Shown in pieces: positions 1 to 12,000 of a stretch of DNA of 64,000 nt. The position numbers and the translations under genes are program-made. Origin of the DNA: Monosporascus cannonballus (lineage: Eukaryota > Ascomycota > Sordariomycetes > Xylariales); assembly GCA_004154925.1 (NCBI GenBank), contig QJNS01000206.1:1-64000 (forward strand), written 5' to 3'. Positions within the stretch are counted from its first letter, which is position 1, and every line of letters begins with the position of its first letter. The notes beneath the pieces are model-generated. The model was given only the letters and a program-made list of their open reading frames with translations, was not told where the DNA came from and made no database searches.

Positions 1-11
1 CAACCCAAACA

Positions 12-50
12 CCCCCCCCCCCCCCCCCCACCCCCCCCCCAAAAAAAAAA
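12..50. repeat. Homopolymer tract (poly-C then poly-A)
   Basis: A run of about 28 C interrupted by one A is followed by ten A. It is simple low-complexity sequence and could also be an assembly or sequencing artefact at a contig edge. Confidence 0.8.
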
Positions 51-923
51 CTACAGGAGTATCTCCTCTTCTGCCAAGGCAATCCCGCCGGGGTGGCAAG
101 TAATATTTCCGCCTGGATCCAGGATGAGACCACGACGATGGCGCAAAAGATGAATATGACAGGGGAGGAGAGAATGTAGAAACCCCCGGGAAGCACAGTC
201 AGGGGAAGTGAAAGCACATGTAAAGGGGTAATCCCCTTAGGCTGGTGTTGTACGGTTTGGCATGTGCAACATAATACCATCGGAGCTAGGCGGTAGAAAG
301 ATTGAATACCAGGGTAGAGGTAGATTGTGGAAATGTATTCGGGGAGGGAGGAGCCTCGTCAGATGCCGATTCCTAAGAGCTTGTAACGGTACACAACTCA
401 TTGACAAGCTTGCGAAGAGCTAACAGGTGCTGCTGGCTGCCTACTATGGTTTACTTACTAGACCAGACGACGCTGACAAAGCAATACCACCGCCTCCACC
501 GTCTTGCCAGGGGTGTCTGGGATTGTCTGATTATATAATGTGTAGCATGTTCGGAGCTGGTAAGGAGGTGACCAGCATCAGATATTACCTGCTTAGGTTA
601 GGTAGTTAGTCCCGTATATATAGGTAGTACCTTATATGCCTGTCGTAAGTGCCAAAGCGCAGTTAGCGCGCCTATCCCAACCCGCATCCTTTATGTGAAC
701 TCTTGGCACATACACGGAGTAAGGCTTTACACAGTAGTATCAGCCGTAGATCCACTCCGAGCTCGCAGCATCCCCCAGCCCCGCAGAGGTTTCCTCGCCC
801 CTTCAGCGAGCTTTCGTCCACTTGATCAGCGACACCTTCGCCAATGCGATCTGTGGTAAAGTGAAGACGAGAGAGTTGATCGGGCCACCCTATAGCCCTA
901 GAAGCAACACTAAATAAACCACT
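51..923. other. Non-coding region upstream of the MFS gene
   Basis: Normal base composition. No open frame here has recognisable protein similarity. It presumably holds the promoter of the MFS transporter that starts at 924. A TAA stop lies in frame nine bases upstream of that ATG (915-917), so the coding region does not extend into this stretch without a further intron. Confidence 0.5.
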
Positions 924-2838
924 ATGCCTCCAAAATGGGCGAAGGATGCGCCCGGTGCCTTCCCAATAAGACAGCTCACTGTTCTCGGTATACGCTCAGC
1001 TGCCTCGTGGAACCCCGTTCATAATCTTCGTCGCTGACATAGACAGCAATATGTCGCTTCTCCGAGCCAATCGCTTTCAATTCGATTCTTGCCTATACTT
1101 ATGTTATGGTGCAAGACCTGAATGGAGGTGACGACACCGATGCGTCCTTCTATGCCGGGCTTCTGGTCTCGGCCTATGCCGTCGCCGAAGCCCTTACGGC
1201 CATGGGCTGGGGCGCTCTCTCCGATCGCTACGGGAGGAAACCAATCATCCTGATGGGCCTTGGGGGAGTAGCTATTTCAAGTCTCATATTCGGTCTAGCG
1301 ACTAAATATTGGGTAGCCCTGCTTGCAAGGTTCGTCGGTGGTGCTCTGAATGGGAATGTTGCTGTCATGCAGACGATGGTAGCTGAGATGGTGAAGAATC
1401 CTGACCACGAACGTAAGTTAACTGACCTAGTCTCGTGACAGCTGCCTAACTGACATGGATATGCTATAGCCAAAGCATACGCTTCGCAGCCATTTGTATG
1501 GACTCTGGGTGGTATTATCGGATCCGCGATGGGAGGCTTCTTAGCACAACCGGCTCAGTTCTACCCGTCACTGTTCCCGGCCGACGGCATTTTCGGGAGA
1601 TACCCATATCTCCTTCCCAACCTTGTCTCCGTCGTAGTCATTGTCCTGGCCATTATTCAGGGCATTTTCTTCCTGGGAGAGACCAATCCCCGCGAGAAAA
1701 AGCCCATTGAGGAGCACGCTGTCGAAGATGGTATCACCGACGAGAGGACCCCGTTGCGGAATCCTAGGCAGAGCATGTCTGCTCTGAGCCACCAGTCCGA
1801 AAGGCCTCGGTTTATGGAGGAAGGTCTTCCGGTACCGGTTGAGCAGAACTTCGACTTACGTAGGACATCGTTCGGGACTCTCCATTCGATCAAACTGCCC
1901 ACGGAGCTGCAACCTAACAGGCCGGAACCGCGGGCTGAGACTTTCAAGGGTCCGGCTTTCAATTACACCGTAATCATGATCACCATCGCGCTGCTACTCG
2001 TTTCGTATCACCAGATGGCATTCTGCACGCTTATGCCTACTCATCTGCTGGATAAGCCGGCGGCCCCCCACGGAAATCTCGACCCACGCGGCGGCCTCGG
2101 ATTTACTGTGCACGACGTAGGCAAATACCTAGCTGTGAACGGTGTCCTGGGCTTGCTAATCCAAGCCTTTATCTTTCCCATATTCGTTGAAAAGGTGCGT
2201 TTATAAGTCTTGAGCCATTACCCCCCGTTTCGAGCATGTATCATGAAGAACTACCAGTATTGCTCTATTCCTAGATATTGCCCGATAGTGTCTAGAGCAT
2301 ATGTCTTGCCCAGGGCATTAAACGGCCGGATGCATGCAATTACTGACTCCGTCTATGACAGGTTGGCGTATGGGAATCTTTTTGTTGGATGGTAATCCTG
2401 TACCCAACTGCTTACCTGCTCAACCCCTTCTTATCAGCCATGCCAGATGCCTTAGTTTCGCCTGGTATTTACTTTGCGATGATCTTGCAAAGCTTCTACG
2501 GCATCGTCGTCACGCCTTGTGCTCTGATCTTACTAAAGGATGCCACTCCCTCGTCGTTAGTTTTAGGAAAGGTCAACGGATTGGCCATGTCGGCCTGCTG
2601 TTTAGCCAGGACCATCTCTCCACCCGTGATGGGGATTATCTACAGTGCGGGAGGTTCGGCTGCTTCCTGGTTTGGCTGCGCAGGCGTCGCGGTTCTGGGA
2701 ATCGTGCAACTCCTCTGGGTACCACGGAAACATAAGTCGGTGGACCACGTCGTGGTGGATCGCGCACTCCTGGCGAAGCCGACAAGCGACCAAGATCATG
2801 CAGCCGGGCGCGAGAACGGAGATGCGTTGGAGCGATAA
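924..2838 (+). CDS. Major facilitator superfamily transporter (four exons)
   Basis: Membrane transporter of the MFS drug:H+ antiporter type, probably an exporter. Exons by consensus splice sites and frame: 924-987, 1047-1412, 1470-2194, 2362-2838; about 543 residues. Conserved pieces run across the first splice: FPIRQLTVL then AICRFSEPIAFNSIL. The MFS loop 2-3 motif follows (WGALSDRYGRKP), then ARFVGGALNGNVAVMQTMVAEM, WTLGGIIGSAMGGFL and YPYLLPNLV. These match the fungal MFS subfamily with a long acidic cytoplasmic loop in the middle (here roughly residues 220-300). The third intron is long (167 nt) and its acceptor was chosen because it yields VGVW, the usual continuation. The gene converges on the NRPS with 247 bp between stop codons, so it may export the NRPS product. 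Family is secure, substrate is inference. Confidence 0.88.
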
Positions 2839-3085
2839 GATCGCCCAATATATATTATAACTTATAACATGACAGACTGTTATTGTCGGGGAACGCCCAT
2901 ACGGTTGTTTATCCCCGGTTGGGACCTCATAGACTTATTTTACGTAGCATTAGGGCTCATAGGGCTGGCTATGGGAAATTTTGGCAACAACTCTAGAATT
3001 GATGATTTTATGAACAAGGGGTTTATCCAAGCACTCCCAACGTAAGCAGCTTATCTCCCCTGAATGGTGATCCGATGTAAAAAGC
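2839..3085. other. Convergent intergenic spacer
   Basis: A 247-bp gap between the stop of the MFS gene (+) and the stop of the NRPS gene (-). Both transcripts must terminate here. It is AT-richer than its surroundings, but I see no single convincing polyadenylation signal. Confidence 0.5.
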
Positions 3086-6000
3086 CTAGTTGTGTCCTAG
3101 TCTCTCCACTACTAGTTCGCTCTGCAGCGCCATGGTAGGCATCTCTACGACGTCATCCGTCTGGAGATCCATACCAGAGCTCTTAAAGTGGGTTGCCAAC
3201 TGGGCGGCAGCAAAGTCGTTGTCCCAAAAGTCCCAGTATGGCCGGTTGCCGTCACGAACCCCAAACTCCTGCCCGCCGCCCAAAACAGCATCCCACGCAC
3301 GGCGGACAATGGGGTGCACGTTGAGCAGCGGGGGATCCTCGTTGACAGAATCTCCCGTCGGCATGACCGAAGCGTCCGGGCAGTTGAGACAACTTTGTAT
3401 GTTGGAGCAGAGCATATCTGCCAGACCCTGCGCGTACGACGCCGGGATAACGTTGTCGGCGAAGGCAAGGGAGACATCGACGTGGTCCCCCCTGACGATT
3501 GATGCGATACCTAGGTCTGCAGAGTCGTCGGGCGGTGCGGTGCAGCTGACACGGCAGCGAGTACCCCCAAAACTGCAGTCCATCTGTTGAAGCTCCCCGA
3601 CGTTCAAATGGTTGACAACCGTGCTGAGACGAGTTCGAGAACTCCAATCCGTACAGTCATTTATGATCCGACTCATACCTAATGTTTCGTGGGGTATGCT
3701 GTCGATTTGTTGCTGTCGGAGCTGACGCATCAAGTCGCCCCAGGTCATTCTGTCGGCTATATTCGCTCGGACGGGCACTGTCTGGACGCATGCACCCAAG
3801 ACTTGTTCCGCTCCAGGAAATGAGAGGTTCCGGCCGGATACGAGCTGCCCGAACACCACGTCCGAGGTCCCGTTCATTCGGGCAAGGACTCCTGCCCATG
3901 CCGCCTTGAGAGCACAAGCGAATTCACTCGACCGAGATGTGATCGTTCTTGTGACAGTCCTCGTCAGCGGCTGCGGTTTGCGCCTGTTAGCCCAGGACGC
4001 CACCTCGGTGACTGAAGAACCACGCAATAGATTCCGCCAGTGTCTAACCGATCCTTGGTGCTCTGTATGTTGCACACAGCGGAGCAATTCATACATCTGT
4101 GGCGCCCTAGGTAGATCCAAGGCGACGTACGCACTTTGTAAGCCATCAAGCAGAAGAGGGAAGCTTATTCCGTCGTATTGCGCGTGGGAGAGTTCCAGAA
4201 GTAGTCGGGAGCGTCCCGAGTTATGTTGAAGGAAGCAGAATCGTGTTAGTTGCTGACCCGCTTCTACGTTGCGGCTTTGGCTCGCCTGTATCCAAGCATC
4301 AGAAGTCTTGTCCAGGTCATCGCATCCCCCATGGCTAGTCCAGTCTAGCTGGGGGATCTCCTTGAGGATAACATGATACACCCGTCGACGCCAGCCAAAG
4401 AAAGCGGTTCTCAGGATGGAATGGTGCTGCACCAGCTTTTCACACGCGGCGCGGAGCCGATGGCTATCGACCTCGGCAGTGAAGTCGAAGGTGAAATACG
4501 CAATTTGCGTTCGGGGTTGTTTCATCCCAGCGGCGACCATGGAGGCTTGCGTATCTGTCGCTTCCACAATCGCTTCGATATCTGCGACGCTGACTCCGGC
4601 CTGGAAAGCGGCATGTTCAAACAGCGATGGATTGCCAATTGCGGTTAACGTTATGCCAATTGCGTCCTCCGCTGCCACCTTCCGGTCCGTTTCTGTTCGA
4701 AGTCTCTTGGAGTCCACGCAAGACGCCAGATCGATCAAGACTGGATTCTTGAAGATGTCGGCAACACTCATGGGCATATCAGCTTCTCGAGCGGCGCTAC
4801 AGATTCTCATTGCCATGAGGGAGTCGCCCCCGATTTGGTGAAAATGGTCATCCATTCCGATCTCTTCTTGATTTAGATGGAATGCTTCCGCCCACAGCTT
4901 CTGCAATTTCGCCTCTGTTGTTGTCCGGGGCTGAGGAGAAGAAGACGGGCGGGAGCCCTTCCGGGGAATCGACACCGTATCATCGTTCCTTTGACTGGTC
5001 GTAGAGAGTAGAGCCGATTGAGTGGTTGGGTTTGGCACAGTAGCCAGGACGTCACCAACACTCGAGTTATCACCGCTGGCAGCAATGCCATCGAGGATCT
5101 TGACGAGGCATTCGGCAACCTCTCCCGTCTGGCGCTCTGATATGTGAATCGGATTGTAGGTAAACCTTACCCGGAGGTCTGAACCGCTAACATTTGCGTT
5201 GACGGCAATGTCGTAGTCGGTACTTTGGCGCGAAGCAACTTCTCGGAATATGAGGCCACTAGTTTCATGATTACCATCTGGTAACCTGGCAAACGACAGA
5301 CCAGTGTTGAAGAGCGGTCTTCCCCGTAATCCGAGAATCTGCTGAATCTCAGCAAGAGATACAGCATGCTGATATGGCAGACTCGCGAGGTAATCGTCTT
5401 GTATTTTGGTGGCGGTTTCGGCAACCCTCCTGGCTGCTTCCAGCTTCACGCGACAGACAAGCAAGCTGATGAAAGGTCCAATTGCAGCTTCGACGCCGTT
5501 GACTGGGACGTCTCTCCCAGAACACATGTACGAAAAGCAGACATCATCTTGCTTCGTATACGCTCGAAGCACTAGGGCCCATGCAGTCTGTAGGACATTA
5601 GCTAACGTGACGCGCTCCTTCTGGCAGTAAGCAAGAATGCCAGTTATGTCGATCTTTTTGATCTCCAGCGCCTTGGCGCCTGATACTAAAGTGCCACCTT
5701 TGCTATCGTCATGCGGTATGTGGCAAGGTACCACTCCCTCCAAATGGTGTTTCCAGAATGCCAACGCGTTCGAGGTTTCCTGCGATTGAATATGAGAGAT
5801 AAAATCGGAGTATTGCGGACCTTGGACTCCTGGAAGTCTGTTTTCGTATGCTAGGTTGATTTCCCTCAGAATAATAGGGACAGAGAAGGCATCGAACAGA
5901 ACATGGCTGATTTCGAGCTTGAAGAAGATGCGGCTATTGGGGCCCTTGTATAATACGAGTCGATGAGGTAAGGATACCCTGCTGTCCTGCAGCATCAAGT

Positions 6001-9000
6001 CGACATTGCGCAGGTTCTCGTAGATGGTTTCCTCTATATCGCATTCCACCACCTGCACGTCCGCGTCCGCTGCTCGAAGAACGACTTGGCAAGGTTCTCC
6101 ATCCCTCAGCATGTCATCAATAATCAGCGTTCTGAAGATCGAGTGGCGATTCACAACTTGCCGCCAGGCCGACGACAGTCGTCCGAGGTCAATGGATTTC
6201 CCATCGCTGCTGGAGGTGATCTCGAACGAGAGGTTGACCAGATAACTCCGGGGGTCCTTCAGCTGGGCTATCAGCATGCCTTTTTGAAGGGGAGAACATG
6301 GATAAGCATCTTCGATAACGCGGATGTCTGTAACACCAGCTCGGGGCAGTTTCTTTGACAATATTCTCTTCAGTTGCTCATTGTCCACGCCCAGGAGAGG
6401 CAGATCTGAGAGCGTTAAGGTAGGGGTTTGATACGGCAAAGCTAGGAGGATGTCGCTCAGTGTTGTCTGGCAACTTTGAATCCATGCTAGAATGCGGTCC
6501 TGGTGCAGGGCATGTCGAGGGAAGACAAAGGTGAGGCTGAGTCGTTGATTATCAACGAGAGCGCTAATATCGAATAGCGCAAAGCGTCGCATTCCAGGAT
6601 TGATACTTCTAGCCTTAGTCTCGAGTTCCCTCGCTAAATTTGGATCCGATGTTGAGACGTTGGTGAAAAGCGAGTTGCCTTCCATCTGCTGGAATCTGCC
6701 CATGTAGTTGAAGATCACTTCTAGGTCTTTGATCTGTCGGCCAGTGACTAAGCCTTCCTTGGCGGAGAAGGTGTCATGCAGATAGTCGGTCTCTCTAGCT
6801 GCGTTAAGACGGTGCTCATCTTTGACAAGCCGAAGGGCCTCCCAGACGTCGGCGGGCTCCTCGTGGGGGATGACTGGATGCAAACTTGTGAACCAGCCAA
6901 CTGTCTCGAAAGAATCCGCTCGGCCGGCTTGTGAACGGCGCCCATGACTTTCAGTATGGAGTTGAGGCAAACTCCGTTCTTCAAACACCTGTCGAAACGA
7001 GTGCACGATGGCTGTCATCATCAGCTCCTGCGGTTCAGCACGATAAGGGTTATCGGAGGACTTGAGAAGGATAGCAGTCATCTCCTCGGAGAGTTGAAAC
7101 TGGCCGGTCTGGCAGTTAGAGAATACGTTCTCATTCTCTTCAATACCCCAAAATGCATCGTAGTCTAGTGATGGGTTAGATTCGATGCTTTCTGGGGCCT
7201 GGATTCCCCCCAACAATCCTTTCCGGCCCTCGAGCCACGTTCTGAAAGACGAAGGCGACACTTCTGAGAGCTTACCGCGATCCAGGTGGTCTTCCAGATC
7301 TCGCAGTATGATACGCCACGAAACTAGGTCAACTACCAGGTGGTGGGCTGTTACGAACAGGTATTGTTGCTGTTCCATGTCAAACAACCGAACTGCAAAG
7401 ACAGGCCCCTTGCTGATGTCTAGTGCCGTCTCTGCTGCAGAGACAATAGAAACCAATTCTTTAACGTCTTGCAGGTGGTATGCTGCAAAAGGCTTCCCAG
7501 CTTGCTCGACCGAAAAAATCTTTTGCTTCCAGTTTCCGCTTTCATCTTGCTCAAACCTGGCCCGCAGCATCGAGTGTCGTTTCACCACTGCAGCGACAGC
7601 ACTAGCCATGTCCCCAGCGAGTACAGGTCGGTTAATTCGCAGAACTGTGCTCTGGTTGAAATGGCTTGTTCCGGCTGGCGACTTCGAAAAGAACCATTGC
7701 TGCACGGGTGATAGGTCAAAGAGGCTGTTAAGCCTCTCATCTTCATTGGCATCCGTAGACTTGTGGTTGCCGCGGCCCTGGATCGCTGAGGCAAGTTCAC
7801 TGATACTGTTAGCCTGAAGTATCTCCTGTACGGTCGCGGATCCAATGCCTGCAGAGCGAAATCTTGCCATAACTTGCATGGCTGAGATGGAGTCGCCTCC
7901 CAAGTGCATGAATGACGCTGCGGTGGATATAGTATCCTCCTGAACGTTAAGCACAGAGCTCCAGATATCTCGAATGCTAATTTCCAGTGCGTTGGCTGGC
8001 TTCCGGTGGGTTTGATCGTGTCTCAAGGAGCTGTAAGAGCGGAGTTCATGCAGCGACAGAGCCCGTACCCATTCGTTTATTTTCCCTCTGTCAAGCTTAC
8101 CTCCGACTGTAAGCGGAATTCTATTCACAGCCAGCACACAGGTTGGGACCATGAACGCAGGGAGACGCTGGCCCAAGTGACTCCGGGCTTTTTCCGCGAT
8201 CTCCGTTGCTTTGGGAACGCGCTGGCCATCGAGCAGTTGGATCTCGCTACCAGCGTAGTCCGGCAGAGGAGTCAAGGAGATCACAGCAACAAGCTTGGCA
8301 TGTGCTCCGGAGCTATAAAGCATGACTGCTACTTGCGCGACGTCTTGGATCCGGCTTATCTGACGTTCAATCTCTACCGTCTCAAAGCGTTGGCCTCTCA
8401 GTTTAACCTGGGAGTCAAGTCTTCGGACATAGACGAGAGACCCATCAACTTCTTGAAAGACAAGGTCGCCTGTTCGGTAGACACGTCTTGGAACGTCCGC
8501 CTTGTCCATAAAAGACCACTTAGGAGAGCTTACAAAGGCCTCGGCGGTCCTGGCCTCGTCGTTTAAATAGCCCCGCGCCATTGCCGGGCTCTCAATGATC
8601 AACTCTCCTACAGCCCCCACTGGGACAAGAGCGTTGGTGTCGTCAGCCCTCGTGACCCACGCCCGACCGCTAAAGCAGCGACCAATATTTTTCGGTGATT
8701 GGACAGTCGGGTCAAGGTTCGAGCAACAAAAAACGCTACATTCCGTCGGCCCGTAGCCGTTGATAAACGTCACACGGCTTCTCCATGTATCGACGAGCTT
8801 CTCATCCATTGCTTCTCCGCCGCAACAGACAACCCTAAGAGTACGGACGTCCTCTGGCTGAATACTGGATAAAAGAGAGGGTGTGAAGAAGGCCCAGTCA
8901 GCCCTGAGGCGTGTCGTAGCCGCAACCAAGTCATTCAAGCGTTCGTACTCTGACAGAACGCATATCGTCTTCCCGAGGATTAGTGTTGTGAGGATTTCTC

Positions 9001-12000
9001 CCATAGCTGCGTCAAAACTAAGCGAGGCGAAATTGAGCACACGACTTGATCGATCGAGACCAACACCATGAAGTTGTAGTAGGGCTGAGTGGCAGAAAGC
9101 AGCATGTTCTACCTATTTTATGCTTGCAGTTAGCAATGTGTCTTCTGCTTTCATAGTATTGCTAGAGGATGAAGGGGGAAAGGGAAAGGGTGGGGAAAGG
9201 GGAAACGTGGAAAGGGTGTGAAAAGGGGTGGAAACGGGAAAGTGGAGGCAAGACAGCAAGGCTCATAACTTAGAAATTGCAACCGGGTAGAAAAGGCCAG
9301 ATAACTGATTCGCTACTTACAACGCATCCCTTTGGGGTACCTGTTGAGCCACTCGTGTATAGAACATACGCGGAGTTATGAGGCAAAACTGAGGACTGGA
9401 CTCGGATAGAATCCTCACTCTCTGCCAATGAGAAGGGTATCTCGATGACGTTTCGTATCGTGGGGAAGAGATCATTATGGCTCGCCATGATGACCGCCAC
9501 GTCCGCTTCGGCGGAATCAATAATTCTTTGGATGTTCTCCCTCGGATGTGAGGGATCAATCGGGACAAAGGCGCCACCAGCCAGAAGAATGGCTAAGACT
9601 GCGACGATTTGCCATTTGGACTTATCAACGCAGACCAGGACTCTACTCTCCGGAACTACCCCCAATCGAATCAATTGATGGGCAAGCTTAGATGACACTT
9701 CCCAGAGCTGCCAATACGTGAGACTGCCGTCCCACGAGTCGACCGCGAGATTCTCTGGCTGCTGTCCTACTTTCTCGCTAATGAGCTGATGAATGCATGA
9801 GCTTGTACCTTCGATCTTGGGTCCTTGCCATTGGCGAATGAGCTGTTCGTCCACAGGGCTGATTGTCGGAATGGAAGAAACCTCCCGGTCACTGCTCTGT
9901 GTTAAGATCCTTATCATATACTCGAAGTGTGCAACAACTCTTTCTGCCATCTCTGGCGAGAGGATTCTAGGATCGTAGTTGCACTTGTGGATAAAACCCC
10001 CCGGTACAAGAGTGCATTGGAGAATGAAGGCGTACGTGGTGAAGACAGCTAGATCTGTGGTGACGTCTTTGCGGAGCCTGAAGCAGCTGTCATTGGCCTC
10101 CTCTTCTGCTGGATGGACAACAAGGAAGCTTGTAAACTCGCAGGCATGTTTCGTGACTTCGTTGAGCTTACTGATACTCTGCAGGCCATAGTGTTGGTGG
10201 GGGATCATTGCGGTTGCTTCGGACTGTAGACGCTGAAGTAGTGACTTGACATTACCACTCGAGGGTCGTTTGAACCTGATTGGTACAGAAACAATTGTAG
10301 GTCCAACAATGTTATCAATCTGAGCGCATGCTGTATCGCGTCCTGTGAGTGTTGTACCAAAAACAACATCCCCAGCGCTAGCGTAAGCACAGCTTGTAAG
10401 GCCCCAAGCTGCCCGTATTACGGTTGGCAGTGTCACGCCTTGGACAGCGTTCAAACCAATATTAACCCTTCTTTGAATGTAACCTGACGGGGCGGGTTGA
10501 AAGCCGCGATGAGGCAGAGGCGGAAAAATCGAATAGTCAGTGTCTTTGATATAATCGCGCCAGAAGCTACGGGATGCATTTGTGTCGCAAGATTCTAGGT
10601 GGGCCACGAAGGTATTGAAAGGCGCACGCGGCGGAGGCACGTCAGTCTTTCCATCATAGAACGTGCCCAGATCTCGCATCATGAGTGGAATAGACCATCC
10701 GTCATAGAGCGCGTGGTGTATCGACCAGACGAGCACTCGAGTGGCCTTGCCTCCATCGTTCGAGAAGACGAAACAACTCAGGGGCTGGCCAAACTCCACG
10801 GTTCTATTTTTCGCCTCTTTCAAATACTCGGTCACATTTTCAACGTTCTCAAAAATCGGTTCTTCGTCCACGACTGCTTGGAGAACCTGACGACCATTGA
10901 CGAATCGCGTCCGCAGGATTGGGTTCTGTTGGACAAGTAGTCGAGCAGCTGTTCGGAAACGAGCTTCATCAAAACAGTTTGGCACATCGATCACGAGATG
11001 GGCAACGTGACTTCCAAGATGCTTGGCCGACAGAGCTAACATGCCCATCTGTAAACTCGTACAAGGATATAAGTCCTGGATTGCGGTCACGTCTACTCCA
11101 CACTGAGCAGCGACGTTTCTCATCGCATCTGCGGTCTTGTCATCTTCTCCGAGCAGCGAGAAAGGTGCAATCTCGACGGCATGACCATGTATTGAGGCTG
11201 AACGTTTGGTAATAGCGGCTGCCATTGCGGATAACGTAGGGTATTTGAAAACATCTGCTACTGTGAGGCTACCCGAGCTAGAAGTCTTCTTGACCAGGCG
11301 CATGGCGAGTAGTGAATCCCCACCAAGGCTAAAGAAGTTGTCGTCCGGACCGATGCTATGTCCTGGGAGTAGATTATCCCATAGCGCCTTAAGATGGCGT
11401 TCCATTTCTGTGCTCAGGGTTCCTTTGTGACTGCGGTTGCGCCGTGCGGTCGGAAGTCGCATTTTAGCGGCTCTCAAACGGCGACCCAGTGACTTGAGCT
11501 TAACTCGATCAATCTTCCTCGAAGCTGTGAGAGGGAGATCGCGCATGGGGAAGTATGTGGCAGGGATCATGTGTCGAGGAAGCTTTTCTGCGAGCTTTTC
11601 ATCCAGGCCTTCAATGCGAGAAGCGAGGCGATCAAACGTAACAGCCGTGACAGGCTGAAGTTGGTCGGTCTCCGCAAAACCTGGATCCTCGCCATCGAAA
11701 CCATCGCCCATAGCAATGAATCCCATAAGCATGGCGGGTAAAGACTCTGCCTCGACCAGCTCTGCAGCTACTGCCTGGAAATCGGGGAGATATATCTTGA
11801 GATGTGCTTCAACTTCGCCGAGCTCGACTCGCATTCCATTGATCTTGACCATATTATCTTTCCTACCAGCGTAATAGATATCACCGGTATCAGGGTCAAA
11901 GCGCGCAAGGTCTCCTGTGCGATAGTATTTAACAGAGGGCATCCATGTTGCGTCGTCAATAAACCCGTCGGCTGTCTTCTCCGGCTGGTCAAGGTACCCC

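Noticed and set aside
427..609. Small frame upstream of the MFS gene
   Set aside because: Starts at a non-ATG codon and shows no recognisable similarity or splice partner.
1498..1962. Alternative frames inside the MFS gene
   Set aside because: The MFS exons explain the region with conserved motifs and splice sites.
3086..3500. Thioesterase or reductase release domain at the NRPS C-terminus
   Set aside because: The C-terminus aligns with a condensation domain followed by a carrier-like segment; no GxSxG or Rossmann motif is seen.
9113..9320. Apparent gap between two large NRPS frames, possibly a frameshift or two genes
   Set aside because: GT-AG intron 9320-9113 joins PKGCV to VEHAAF, exactly the expected continuation of an A domain.
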